64,000 bases of DNA from Nonomuraea sp. NBC_00507 (GTDB lineage Bacteria > Actinomycetota > Actinomycetes > Streptosporangiales > Streptosporangiaceae): positions 4,960,001-5,024,000 of the forward strand of contig NZ_CP107853.1 of NCBI RefSeq assembly GCF_036013525.1, in the 5' to 3' direction. The notes beneath the pieces are model-generated. The model saw only the letters and a program-made list of their open reading frames with translations. It was not told where the DNA came from and made no database searches. Position 1 is the stretch's first letter. Every line of letters begins with the position of its first letter. This document shows, piece after piece, positions 37,436-46,059 of the stretch. Both the position numbers and the translations under genes were made by a program.

Positions 37436-38443
37436 GTGTCCATCGACGACTTCGAGCGCTATCCGCTGCTCTTCGGTCCCAGCCCCGTCCACCCCCTCGA
37501 CCGGCTCAGCGACTACCTCGGCGGAGCCCGCGTCTGGGCCAAGCGTGAGGACTGCAACAGCGGGCTGGCGTTCGGCGGAAACAAGACCCGGAAGCTGGAA
37601 TACCTGATCCCCGACGCTCTCGCCCAGGGCGCGGACACGCTGGTCAGCATTGGGGGAGTGCAGTCCAACCACACCCGGCAGGTGGCCGCGGTCGCCGCCA
37701 GACTCGGGCTGAAGGCCGTACTCGTGCAGGAGAGCTGGGTGGACTGGCCGGACGCGGTCAACGACAAGGTCGGCAACATCCTGCTGTCGCGCATCATGGG
37801 CGCCGACGTCCGCCTGGTCGAGGCCGATTTCGGGATCGGTCTCAAGGACAGCTGGCGCGAAGCCCTGGAGGGGGTCGTGGCAGGCGGCGGCCGCCCGTAC
37901 GCGATCCCCGCTGGAGCGTCCGACCACCCGCTGGGCGGTCTCGGCTTCGCCAACTGGGCCTACGAAGTGCAGCGGCAGGAACACGAGCTGGGTGTCTTCT
38001 TCGACACCATCGTGGTGTGCAGCGTCACCGGGAGCACCCAGGCGGGCATGATCGCCGGCTTCGCGGGCCAGGATCGTCCGCGACGCGTGCTGGGCATCGA
38101 CGCCTCCGCCAAGCTCGCCGAGACGCGTGCCCAAGTGGACAAGATCGCCCGGGCCACGGCCGAACTCATCGGCTTGGGCCGGGACCTGCGCGAGGAAGAG
38201 ATCACGGTGCTGGAAGGCTGGGCCGGCGACACCTATGGGATCCCCGTGCAGTCCACCCTCGACGCCATCAGGCTCACCGGACGACTCGAAGGAATGATCA
38301 TCGACCCGGTTTACGAAGGCAAGTCGATGGCCGGGCTCATCGACCTCGTTCGCCGCGGCGAGATCCCCAAGGACGCCAATGTCCTGTACGTCCACCTCGG
38401 CGGTCAGCCCGCCCTCAACGCCTACAGCGGGGTCTTTCGCTGA
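37436..38443 (+). CDS. acdS: 1-aminocyclopropane-1-carboxylate deaminase
   Basis: A 335-residue PLP enzyme converting ACC, the plant ethylene precursor, to 2-oxobutyrate and ammonia. Lys50 (GGNKTRK) is the PLP lysine. Ser77, Tyr293, Glu294 (DPVYEGKS) and Leu321 (HLGGQPALN) match the residues that separate genuine ACC deaminase from D-cysteine desulfhydrase. AAGGAG precedes the GTG start. It is co-transcribed with the GntR regulator and allows use of ACC as a nitrogen source and lowering of plant ethylene. Confidence 0.95.
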   Translation: MSIDDFERYPLLFGPSPVHPLDRLSDYLGGARVWAKREDCNSGLAFGGNKTRKLEYLIPDALAQGADTLVSIGGVQSNHTRQVAAVAARLGLKAVLVQESWVDWPDAVNDKVGNILLSRIMGADVRLVEADFGIGLKDSWREALEGVVAGGGRPYAIPAGASDHPLGGLGFANWAYEVQRQEHELGVFFDTIVVCSVTGSTQAGMIAGFAGQDRPRRVLGIDASAKLAETRAQVDKIARATAELIGLGRDLREEEITVLEGWAGDTYGIPVQSTLDAIRLTGRLEGMIIDPVYEGKSMAGLIDLVRRGEIPKDANVLYVHLGGQPALNAYSGVFR

Positions 38444-38463
38444 GCTGCCGCGTCAGTGAGATC

Positions 38464-38476
38464 GGGGCGCCGCCCC
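38464..38476 (+). terminator. GC hairpin after acdS
   Basis: GGGGC-GCC-GCCCC forms a short, very stable hairpin 20 bases after the acdS stop. There is no T-run. It is a weak candidate for a terminator or attenuating structure, and the next gene's -10 follows it. Confidence 0.3.
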
Positions 38477-38484
38477 GGGGTGGC

Positions 38485-38490
38485 TAAGCT
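38485..38490 (+). promoter_or_regulatory. Candidate -10 for leaderless hydrolase transcript
   Basis: TAAGCT fits TAnnnT and ends six bases before ATG 38497, which has no ribosome binding site, as in actinobacterial leaderless genes. Confidence 0.45.
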
Positions 38491-38496
38491 GCGCGT

Positions 38497-39072
38497 ATGG
38501 CGCGGATCCTTCTTCTGCACTCGATGTATGGCTTGCGGCCTGCTGTTCACCAGGCCGCTGACAGGTTGCGGGCGGCCGGGCATGACGTGCACGTCCCCGA
38601 TCTGTACGGCGGCCGGGTCGTCGACACGCCCGAGCAAGGCATCGCGATCAAGGAGGAGATCGGCCGGGATGAGCTGCTGAAGCGGGCCGTGGCCGCGGCC
38701 GCCCCGCTGTCCGGTGACGGCGGGGTGGTGTACGCGGGTTTCTCGCTGGGCGCGGCGCTCGCGCAGAACCTCGCTCTGGCCGACGAGCGATCCCGCGGGC
38801 TGCTGCTGATGCACGGCACGTCCGACCTGGCCGACGGTGTCTCAGCCGACGACCTGCCTGTCCAGCTCCACGTCGCCGATCCCGACACCTACGAACCCGT
38901 CGACTGGCTGAACGCCTGGTACCTCAGGATGCGCCGGGCTCGGGCCGACGTGGAGGTCTTCCGCTATCCAGGCGTTGGCCACCTGTTCACCGACCCTGAT
39001 CTGCCCGATTACAACGCCGAGGCCGCCGAGCGCGCCTGGGCGATCGCCCGGGACTTCCTCGCCGATCTTTGA
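38497..39072 (+). CDS. Dienelactone hydrolase-family protein
   Basis: A 191-residue single-domain alpha/beta hydrolase. The nucleophile elbow is GFSLGAA, with Ser where classical dienelactone hydrolase has Cys. The Asp and His candidates are in HVADPDTYEP and PGVGHLFTDPDLPDY. The start lacks a ribosome binding site and is probably leaderless. Substrate unknown. Confidence 0.85.
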   Translation: MARILLLHSMYGLRPAVHQAADRLRAAGHDVHVPDLYGGRVVDTPEQGIAIKEEIGRDELLKRAVAAAAPLSGDGGVVYAGFSLGAALAQNLALADERSRGLLLMHGTSDLADGVSADDLPVQLHVADPDTYEPVDWLNAWYLRMRRARADVEVFRYPGVGHLFTDPDLPDYNAEAAERAWAIARDFLADL

Positions 39073-39147
39073 CCTCCTGGCGATTGCGTCAGAGGGCTTC
39101 GTGATACGCCTAAGAGCCGTCCAAAGGGCTGGACTCAAGGCCGGTCG

Positions 39148-40593
39148 TCAGGACACCTGCCCAGTCCGGTAGCGGTTCACATCTGGATATGCGACGTTCT
39201 CATCGGCGACTACATCGTTGGCTTCACGGCAGCTGCTGCCGGAGCCCTGGGAAGCCCGTTGCTGCGGACCTCGCGCGAGTACGTAGACGAACAGGACCGC
39301 CATGACTACTGCGCCTGCCCACATGGCCTGCTGCCAGCCGTCGACGAAGGACTCTTGGGCGGCTCGGATCAGCGCCGGCGCTTGGCCGCCGACCCTGTCG
39401 GCGGCCGCGAGGGCGTTGGCGACGCCCTCGCGGGCGGTGTCGGCGGCGTCGCCCGGCACTCCGTCGAGCCGGGAGGCGATGGCGCCGCGGTAGCCGGCGG
39501 TGAGGACCGCTCCGAGCAGTGCGACACCGAGCGCGGTGCCGAACTCCCGGGTGACGTCGTTGAGCGCGGACGCGACACCTTGACGCTCGCGCGGCATGGC
39601 GGTGGTGATGGCCTCGGTGGAGGGCGTCATCGTCAACCCCATACCGAGTCCCATGGCGAGCATGCCGGGGAGGATCGAGAGGTAGCCGCCGTCGACGGAC
39701 ACGAAGGTGGCCATGAGGACCAGCCCCGCGCCGCCCAGGAAGATCCCTGAGGTCATCGTCGAGCGGCCGCCGATGCGCGCGGCTGCCTTCGGGGCAAGGC
39801 CGGAGGCCATCATCATCAGCAGCGCCATCGGCATGAGCGCCAGGGTGGAGCGAAGGCCGGACCAGCCGAGCACCGCCTGAAAGTACGGGAAGAGGACCAC
39901 GAAGATCCCCGCCTGCACGCCGAAGACCGTCAAGAGCGACACGGAACCGCTCGCGAGACCTCGTTCGCGGAACAGGCGGACGTCGAGGAGCGGAGCCTGT
40001 CGGCGCAGCTCCCATGCCACGAATCCGACAGCGGCGATGACGCCGACGAGGAGGCTCAGGAGCGTCGTGGGCGCGGTCCAGCCCCGTTCGGGGCCCTCCT
40101 GGAGGAAGAAGACGAGCCCGACCACCGCGACCACGGACGACAACGAACCGACGGTGTCGAACCCGTGCCCTGACGGCTCACGCGAGTTCGGGATGGATCG
40201 CAGCGCCATGACGGTAGCGACGACGACGAGCACGATCGGCAGGACGAAGAGCCACCGCCAGCTCGCCAGGTCGACCAGGACGGCTGACAGGTACATCCCC
40301 AGGATGCCTCCACCGCCGGCGACGCCGGTCCACACGCCGATCGCCTTGGAACGCTCCTCGTCCGGGAAGGTCGAGGTGATGACGGCAAGGGTGACCGGCA
40401 TGATCATCGCTGCGCCTACGCCGCTCAGGAAACGCGCAGCGAGCATGATCTCCGACGACGTGGCAAGGCCGGCCGCCGCACTCGCTGTTCCGAAGACGAG
40501 CAGGCCTGCGAGCAGCACCGGCCTGCGGCCCCACCGGTCCCCCATCTCGCCGAGCGGCAGCAGCAACGCGGCCAGAGCGATGGTGTAGATGTT
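39148..40593 (-). pseudogene. DHA2-type MFS efflux gene, 3' part (interrupted)
   Basis: This part encodes 481 residues beginning NIYTIALAALLLPLGEMGDR (helix 2 and motif A of DHA2 drug efflux pumps) through the last helix and tail. It lacks the first 65 residues, which lie at 41957-42151 beyond a TnpB element. Joining the two parts gives an unbroken 546-residue protein with no frameshift, so the insertion is recent or the rest is still under selection. A TTG at 40599 could initiate a truncated protein, but helix 1 would be missing. Confidence 0.88.
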
Positions 40594-40740
40594 GGTCAAC
40601 TACCACCGGCTGAAGCCGGTGGTTTGCTCTCACGGTCCCGTCTGGCTGAAGGGAGGCCGGTAGCGTGCGGCTGGTTGACAGCAGCCCAGCCCGCAACGCC
40701 GCGTACGGCGATGTTGCAGGCCGCGATGTGGTCGGCGTGC
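40574..40740 (-). ncRNA. Predicted omega RNA of TnpB (3' tnpB end, right end and guide)
   Basis: In TnpB systems the guide RNA scaffold is made from the 3' end of tnpB and the right end of the element, and the guide is the flanking DNA just outside. Here the scaffold would end with the hairpin at 40602-40623, and the guide would begin at 40593 reading AACATCTACACCATCGCTCT. The 5' limit is arbitrary. This is inference from the family; no transcription evidence is available. Confidence 0.4.
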
Positions 40741-41956
40741 CCAGCGAGGCCACAGCCGGTGCAGACGAACCGGCCCCGGGCGGGCCGGTTCGCTCTGGAG
40801 ACGCACGCGCAGTCGGGGCAGGCCTGCGAGGTGTAGGCGGGGTCGACCAGCAGGAAGGCGACCCCGGCCCGCGCGGCCTTGTAGCGGGTGAACTCGATCA
40901 TCTGGGCGAACGCCCAGCCGTGCAGGGTGCGCCGCTGGAGCCGGTGAGCCCTTACCCGGCCACGGATGCCCTGGAGATCCTCCAGGGCGATGCCGCGGCC
41001 GGTGCGTTCGGCTTCGCGCACCACGAACTTGGAGATCTGGTGGTTGACGTCGGTCATCATCCGGTGCTCACGCCCGGACAGGCGGCGCAGCACCCGCCGC
41101 GCCGCAGGAGTGCCCTTCTTCTGCAAGCGGCGGCGTTGCCGGTACCTGCGCTCCCGCAGGCTGCGCACGTGCCCGTTGCCGTGGATCGGGCCGGGCAGGG
41201 CGGGGCCGGGCAGCACCGCGCCGTCGTTGGTGACGGCCAGGTTCGCCAGCCCTTGGTCCACCCCGAGGAAGCCGTTGACCGGCTCGCGGACTTCGGGTTT
41301 GGGCAGGGTGACGGCGACCTGCAGCAGCCACACGCCGCGCCGGTAGATCAGGTCGGCCTCGCCGAGCGGGAGCGTGTCGATGGCCTTCAAATCGTCCGGC
41401 CGCCCGATGTAGGGCACGGTGACGCGGCCGGTGGGGGTCCATAGCGACACGGTGCGGGCGTCCCGGTTCCAGCTCATCAGCCGCGCGTCGTAGGGGACCG
41501 CGCCGTGCGGGCGGAACACATGAGCCCGTTTCTTGGTGGCACGCCGGTTGGCGTACGCGCCGGCCACCCGGGCAATCGCCCGCACGGCCGCCTGCGCGGC
41601 AAGCCCGGCGACCTGGGCGCGCACCGGATAGTAGGCCAGCCGGTGCAGCTCCACCACGGCGAAGGTGCGCTGCTGCCACGCCAGCCGGGAGACGAAACTC
41701 GCCGCCTCGTTGCACACCTGCACCGCCGCCGTCAGAGCCTCGGCCTGGGTCAGAGTGGGCGCAAGCCGCAGCTGTACCACCGAGGGCAGGCCCTGCCGTT
41801 TGGCGGCGGAGCGGCGGATCGCCATCGCGCACCTCCTGTCACGAGCCCCTCACGCACCGCAGATATTACTGGCTGTGACCAATATTTTCCATACTGTTTT
41901 CGAAAGGAGGGGCTTCCTCCCGGCCCTGAAGGAACGGGTCTCCGCGCCACAAATCA
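40594..41956 (-). mobile_element. TnpB-only IS200/IS605-family (IS1341-type) element
   Basis: The ends are set by the interrupted host gene: coding sequence stops at 41957 (...TTCATC) and resumes at 40593 (AACATC...), giving about 1363 bases with a one-base ambiguity, because C could belong to either side. There is no target duplication and there are no terminal inverted repeats, as expected for this family. The right end carries a perfect 10-bp hairpin, ACCACCGGCT-GA-AGCCGGTGGT, at 40602-40623. The left end has an imperfect GC-rich fold near 41893-41945. No TnpA transposase gene is present, so mobility would need one in trans. Confidence 0.85.
40596..41825 (-). CDS. tnpB: TnpB RNA-guided nuclease
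   Basis: A 409-residue, apparently complete TnpB, relative of Cas12 nucleases. The RuvC catalytic residues are Asp190 (GVDQGLA), Glu282 (LEDLQGIR) and Asp365 (HADHIAACNIA). The zinc finger is CPDC (336-339) with CTGC (355-358). AGGAGGT is five bases upstream of ATG 41825. The stop codon lies within four bases of the right end, so the 3' end doubles as guide-RNA scaffold. The preserved active site suggests it can still cut; the matching empty site would be the uninterrupted efflux gene. Confidence 0.93.
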   Translation of the reverse strand: MAIRRSAAKRQGLPSVVQLRLAPTLTQAEALTAAVQVCNEAASFVSRLAWQQRTFAVVELHRLAYYPVRAQVAGLAAQAAVRAIARVAGAYANRRATKKRAHVFRPHGAVPYDARLMSWNRDARTVSLWTPTGRVTVPYIGRPDDLKAIDTLPLGEADLIYRRGVWLLQVAVTLPKPEVREPVNGFLGVDQGLANLAVTNDGAVLPGPALPGPIHGNGHVRSLRERRYRQRRRLQKKGTPAARRVLRRLSGREHRMMTDVNHQISKFVVREAERTGRGIALEDLQGIRGRVRAHRLQRRTLHGWAFAQMIEFTRYKAARAGVAFLLVDPAYTSQACPDCACVSRANRPARGRFVCTGCGLAGHADHIAACNIAVRGVAGWAAVNQPHATGLPSARRDRESKPPASAGGS

Positions 41957-42151
41957 GATGAACCACAAGACCTCGGTTTGCGAGGCGTCGAAAGCGACGG
42001 TCAGCCCCGGCTGGGCGACGTTCAACCCGGACGCCGAAGCGATGACCGCCATGAGCGCGATGCAGACCCCGACCAAGATCGTACGTCGTTGTCGTGGGTC
42101 GCGGATGGTCGGGTCGGGGGCTCCCGCGTCTGAGGACCGGTTCGTACTCAT
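41957..42151 (-). pseudogene. DHA2-type MFS efflux gene, 5' part (interrupted)
   Basis: ATG 42151 with AAAGGA upstream starts a 65-codon segment with transmembrane helix 1 (ILVGVCIALMAVIASASGL) ending in ASQTEVLWFI, then an in-frame TGA at the first codon of the inserted element. It continues in frame at 40593. Confidence 0.88.
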
Positions 42152-42222
42152 GACATTCCTTTCGAGAAGGCAAGGGGAATCGGCGTCTGAGCAGCGGGCC
42201 CTGGCGCTGTCGGATGGCGGGA

Positions 42223-42858
42223 CTACCGGCGTCGGGTGGCGCGCACGACGACATCGTGGAGGGGGACCTCTCGGCCCCCGCTGCCGGTGAGCGTGCGGAG
42301 GTGCTCTTCGGCGGTGACGATCTCCCACTCCATGCCGTCCATGCGCGCGGTGATGGCCGCGGAGGTGGCCGAGGCTTCGGCAGGAGGGTGGTGCCCGTGG
42401 CCGGTGGAGTCCGGGGTGTGCAGGTGCCCCACGATGAGCAGCGTGCCGCCGGAAGCCACCCATCCCGCGATGCGGTCGTAGAACTCCAGTTGGGGCATCG
42501 CTGGGTGGGCGTAATGGGTCATGACCAGGTCGAACTGCGCGTCCGGGTTCCAGACGCTCAGATCCGCCTCAACCCACTGCAAGCGCTCGGGGGCTTCGCT
42601 CGTCGCCGCGCGCTCGGCAGCGCGAGCAAGGGCCCCGGACGAGATGTCGGCTGCGGTGACGTGCCAGCCGTGGGAGGCGAGCCAGATCGCCTCGGCCCCG
42701 GCGCCGCACCCGGCATCCAGTGCCGTGCCCGGTGTCAGGCCGCTGGTCTCCTGAGCGAGGTACGGGTTCGGCGGGTTGCCGCCCATGGATCCGGGGCCCC
42801 CAGCTCGCCCTTGTTGCCAGTGCCGCTCCCAGAAGTCCTTGTCGAACCCGTGCGTCAT
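42223..42858 (-). CDS. SAM-dependent class I methyltransferase
   Basis: A 211-residue methyltransferase. Motif I is ALDAGCGAGAEAIWLA, followed by a motif II-like DLSVWNPDAQFDLVMTHY. The N-terminus (FDKDFWERHWQQG) resembles thiopurine or tellurite-type methyltransferases. AGGA lies about seven bases before ATG 42858. It is divergent from the XRE-cupin regulator, 114 bases away, which probably controls it. Acceptor unknown. Confidence 0.87.
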   Translation of the reverse strand: MTHGFDKDFWERHWQQGRAGGPGSMGGNPPNPYLAQETSGLTPGTALDAGCGAGAEAIWLASHGWHVTAADISSGALARAAERAATSEAPERLQWVEADLSVWNPDAQFDLVMTHYAHPAMPQLEFYDRIAGWVASGGTLLIVGHLHTPDSTGHGHHPPAEASATSAAITARMDGMEWEIVTAEEHLRTLTGSGGREVPLHDVVVRATRRR

Positions 42859-42949
42859 AGGTCGTCCTCGTCTCGTGCACCCCTCTGCGGGTGCGTTCTT
42901 CGGTTCGATCGTCATGGTGCAGACGGAGGAGGCTGATACGCAAACGTTG

Positions 42950-42963
42950 TTGCCGAATGGCAA
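42950..42963. promoter_or_regulatory. Inverted repeat upstream of the XRE-cupin gene
   Basis: TTGCC-GAAT-GGCAA is a perfect 5-bp-arm inverted repeat, 9 bases before the GTG start of the regulator and in the divergent region with the methyltransferase. It is a plausible autoregulatory operator. Confidence 0.4.
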
Positions 42964-42972
42964 AATGGGTGG

Positions 42973-43569
42973 GTGGATGAAACCATCGACCGCACCCTTG
43001 ACGCTGTCGGGTCGAGGTTGAAACGCCTTCGGCTGCATCGCGAGGTCACGCTCGCCGACCTCGCGGCGGAGACCGGCATCTCCACCAGCACCTTGTCCCG
43101 GCTCGAGGCGGGGCTGCGACGTCCCACGCTCGAGCAGCTGCTTCCGCTTGCCCGCGCCTACGGGATCACACTCGACGAGCTCGTCGATGCGCCGCCAACC
43201 GGCGACCCCCGCATCAATCTGCGTCCCATCCCCTGCGGCGACGGCTCGGTCATCCTGCCGCTGACCCGTAGGCCCGGAGGAATCCAGGCCTACAAGTTCG
43301 TCCTTCCGACAGGAAGCGACGACGCCGAACCCGACCTGCGCACCCACGAGGGCTACGACTGGGTCTATGTCCTCAATGGAACGCTCCGCCTTGTCCTCGG
43401 GGAACACGACCTCATCCTCAAGCCCGGGGAGGCCGCGGAGTTCGACACGCGCACCCCGCACTGGTTCGGGGCCACCAGCGCCGGTCCCGTCGAGTACTTG
43501 AGTCTCATCGGGAAACAAGGCGAACGCGCGCACGTTCGTGCAGCACCGAGAAATGGCGCGGCCGAGTAA
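42973..43569 (+). CDS. XRE-family HTH regulator with C-terminal cupin sensor
   Basis: A 198-residue protein: HTH at about 15-70 (VTLADLAAETGISTSTLSRL) and a cupin barrel at about 115-185 (HEGYDWVYVLNGTLRLVLGE, LKPGEAAEFDTRTPHWFG). The start is GTG 42973; the upstream run GGGTGG is not a good ribosome binding site. Such regulators bind small metabolites in the cupin domain. Divergence from the methyltransferase suggests that gene as a target. Confidence 0.9.
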   Translation: MDETIDRTLDAVGSRLKRLRLHREVTLADLAAETGISTSTLSRLEAGLRRPTLEQLLPLARAYGITLDELVDAPPTGDPRINLRPIPCGDGSVILPLTRRPGGIQAYKFVLPTGSDDAEPDLRTHEGYDWVYVLNGTLRLVLGEHDLILKPGEAAEFDTRTPHWFGATSAGPVEYLSLIGKQGERAHVRAAPRNGAAE

Positions 43570-43677
43570 GAAGGCTCAGAGACCACAAGTGAGGGGATCA
43601 GCCTAGAGGGTCTGGTCGGAGGCGGTGGCAAGATCTGCCAGCGGGATATCCGGCGTCTCGGCGGGAACAGGGACCTC

Positions 43678-44361
43678 ATGCAGGACAGTGCCGAACCGCC
43701 GGCGAAGGCGCTGCGGACGCCGCGCGCCGCGGGAGCCGCAGGGATTCTGTCCGCCCTGCTGCTGGGCGGCGCCATGATCCTGGTACGCAGGGCGATACCC
43801 GAGCGCCCGCTCGAGGTGACCGCCTATCTCGCCGACGTCGCCAGTCGCGACGCCCTGCGGCAGGCCCTGATCCTCCTGCCGTTCGGAGGGGTCTTCTTCC
43901 TGTGGTTCATGGGCGCGCTACGCGACTCGATCGGCGCGCGGGAGGACAGGTTCTTCGCGACGGTGTTCCTCGGCGCTGGCCTGCTGTACGTGGCGATGCT
44001 CTTCGTCTTCGGCGCGACGGCGAGCGCCTTCGTGGTCACGATCGATGCGATGAAGGGGTCGATCCCGCCGGCCGAGCTGCTGCACTATGGGCGTCATCTC
44101 ACGATCACCCTGCTCACCGAGTACGCACCGCGCATGGCGGGCGTGTTCACGCTGACCGCCACAACCATCGTGGCCCGTCTCGGTCTGTTCCCCCGCTGGC
44201 TGGTCGTGGCCGGCTACGTCGTCGGGCTGGTGCAGATGCTGATCGTCAGCCGCATGGCCTGGTCGGAGATCGTCTTCCCCGCCTGGGTCATGGTCGTCGG
44301 GCTCGTTCTGCTCATCTTGCCGGCCGATCGCATTGATGCCCCGAATATGCCGAAACGATGA
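43678..44361 (+). CDS. Multi-pass membrane protein of unknown function
   Basis: A 227-residue protein with about six hydrophobic segments and no enzymatic motif that I recognise. AGGGA precedes ATG 43678. The pattern, with a long loop containing DAMKGSIPPAELLHYGRH, resembles DUF4386-like or uncharacterised actinobacterial membrane proteins, but I cannot name the family. The 108 bases upstream hold no gene. Confidence 0.75.
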   Translation: MQDSAEPPAKALRTPRAAGAAGILSALLLGGAMILVRRAIPERPLEVTAYLADVASRDALRQALILLPFGGVFFLWFMGALRDSIGAREDRFFATVFLGAGLLYVAMLFVFGATASAFVVTIDAMKGSIPPAELLHYGRHLTITLLTEYAPRMAGVFTLTATTIVARLGLFPRWLVVAGYVVGLVQMLIVSRMAWSEIVFPAWVMVVGLVLLILPADRIDAPNMPKR

Positions 44362-44456
44362 ACCGTCATCCTGCTGCCCCTCGAGGGAACGTGTGCTGGG
44401 CGCCGAGCTCCGGGTTCTGCAGCCTCGGCGCGGATCAGGCCGTCGCTGCCGGCTGG

Positions 44457-44914
44457 TGAGGCGCGTCGCCGACGGGGCGGCGTGGCGCGCGGAGTCCCAG
44501 GGTGCGGCGGCCTGCTTCGACGTGGCCGGAAGCGACCAGGCCACCCAGGTTCATCGAGACGTGGCACCGGAACCCGGCGACATCATCGTCACGAAGCGAC
44601 GCATCAGCGCCTTCGTGGGTAGCGACCTCGAGATGGTCCTGCGGGCCGGTGACATCGATCACCTTGTCCTCACGGGCATCGCGACCAGCGGTGTCGTGCT
44701 GTCCACCCTGCGCCAGGCAGCCGACCTGGATTTCCGGCTCACCGTCCTGTCCGACGGCTGTCTCGACTCCGACCCGGAGGTGCACCGTGTGCTCGTGGAG
44801 AAGGTGTTCCCCCAGCAGGCGGACGTCACCACCGTGGCCGACTGGATGGCGCGGTGGCGGGGCATGCCGTTGGGGGAGCCCGCGGCCACCCCGTCGACGG
44901 TGGTCCTCCCTTGA
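44457..44914 (+). pseudogene. Truncated isochorismatase-like cysteine hydrolase
   Basis: The C-terminal two thirds of an isochorismatase-like hydrolase are clear: PGDIIVTKRRISAFVGSDLE, VLTGIATSGVVLSTLRQAAD, LTVLSDGCLDSDPEVHRVL and VFPQQADVTTVADW. The normal N-terminus with the catalytic Asp (xxDxQ) is absent. Upstream sequence in the frame (RRVADGAAWRAESQGAA) looks like a fragment of the first helix with a deletion after it. The open frame begins inside the preceding gene (44333), which is unnatural. TSGVV also lacks the Cys expected in the nucleophile position. Confidence 0.6.
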
Positions 44915-44976
44915 GTTAGAGGTGCTGCTTCTGAGGTAGGAGAAGGCCCTGGTCAGCGCGCGACGGGGGGCGAGCG

Positions 44977-45831
44977 ATGGCATCCGCGGCGAGAGGCGCT
45001 CGGGACTGGACGCGGCGGTGCCGTACACGTCCCGGAAAGACGATCGTGTTCCTGACCACGCTGACCGTGGCGGTCGCGACGCAGCCCACCACGGCCCGGG
45101 CGAGCAGACAGCTGCCCTGTCCGTCATCGGGCACGACCAAACCGACGGTCGTCCTCGTCCACGGAGCATGGGCCGACACCTCGAGCTGGAACGGAGAAGT
45201 GGACGCCTTGCGCCGGGCCGGTTACACCGCGCGCGCCATCGCGAACCCGCTGCGCAACCTCGACGACGACGCCGCCACCGTCGCCATCGTCCTGGTGGGG
45301 CACTCCTACGGCGGCTCGGTCATCACGAACGCCGCCGCGAACGCCCCGAACGTCAAGGCCCTGGTGTACGTCGACGCGGCGGTACCGGACACGGGGGAGA
45401 CCACCGCCCAGCTCAGCGGATCCGGCTCCGTGCTCAACGGTGACCCGGGCTCCCTGTACGACAAGGCGTCCTACTCGAACGCGCCCCAGGGCGCGAGCGA
45501 CCTGTACCTCAAGCAGGACGTCTTCGTCGGCTCGTTCGCCTCGGACCTGCCGCGGGACACCGCCATACGCCTGTGGGCCTCGCAGAGGGCCGCCTCGACC
45601 AGCGCGTTCCAGACCCCGTCACGAGCCGCGGCGTGGAAGAAGATCCCATCCTGGTACTTCGTCAGCACCGGCGACCGGATCATCACGCCGGCGTCACAAC
45701 TGTCGATGGCACGGCGTGCTGGCTCCAAGGTCACCAAGTTCGCGGGCGGGTCCCACCTCACCCTGGTCTCGCACCCGGACGCGGTCACGTCCGTGATCGG
45801 ATCGGCGATCTGCTCTGTGAAGGCGGATTAG
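44977..45831 (+). CDS. Exported alpha/beta hydrolase
   Basis: A 284-residue hydrolase with a basic N-terminus, a hydrophobic stretch and TTARA before the mature domain, so it is probably secreted. The nucleophile elbow is GHSYGG, the acid is in STGDRIITPA and the base in GGSHLTLVSHP. Between RNLDDDAATVA and IVLVGHSYGG it is about ten residues shorter than related proteins, so part of a helix may be deleted in frame. The start (ATG 44977) is uncertain. The 228 bases after it, up to the convergent ABC gene, hold only a weak AACCC-GGG-GGGTT hairpin at 46023-46035. Confidence 0.8.
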   Translation: MASAARGARDWTRRCRTRPGKTIVFLTTLTVAVATQPTTARASRQLPCPSSGTTKPTVVLVHGAWADTSSWNGEVDALRRAGYTARAIANPLRNLDDDAATVAIVLVGHSYGGSVITNAAANAPNVKALVYVDAAVPDTGETTAQLSGSGSVLNGDPGSLYDKASYSNAPQGASDLYLKQDVFVGSFASDLPRDTAIRLWASQRAASTSAFQTPSRAAAWKKIPSWYFVSTGDRIITPASQLSMARRAGSKVTKFAGGSHLTLVSHPDAVTSVIGSAICSVKAD

Positions 45832-46059
45832 GCGGCCGTTCGGCGTGCTGCCGGCGGCGCTGCCCGGCGGCGAGCCGCATCCAGTCCTCCGCGGTGCGAG
45901 TGTCCCGACGGGTGTCCGCGTCTCTGCGACTCGCATTTCCGTGCGAGCCTCATGGCAGGCCGCCCCGTCCGACGCGCGCCTACGGCGAGTCGAGCGGGCC
46001 GTAGGCACGCAGTGCGGCGCCCAACCCGGGGGGTTTCCCAAAAGGCTTGAAAAGGTCGG

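Noticed and set aside
39148..40599. The efflux gene as a complete transporter starting at TTG 40599
   Set aside because: The first helix is missing and is found in frame at 41957-42151 on the other side of the insertion; TTG is created by the element's end.
40602..40623. Hairpin read as a transcription terminator of the efflux gene
   Set aside because: It lies at the right end of the TnpB element and inside the tnpB 3' end, so a transposon end structure is the better explanation.
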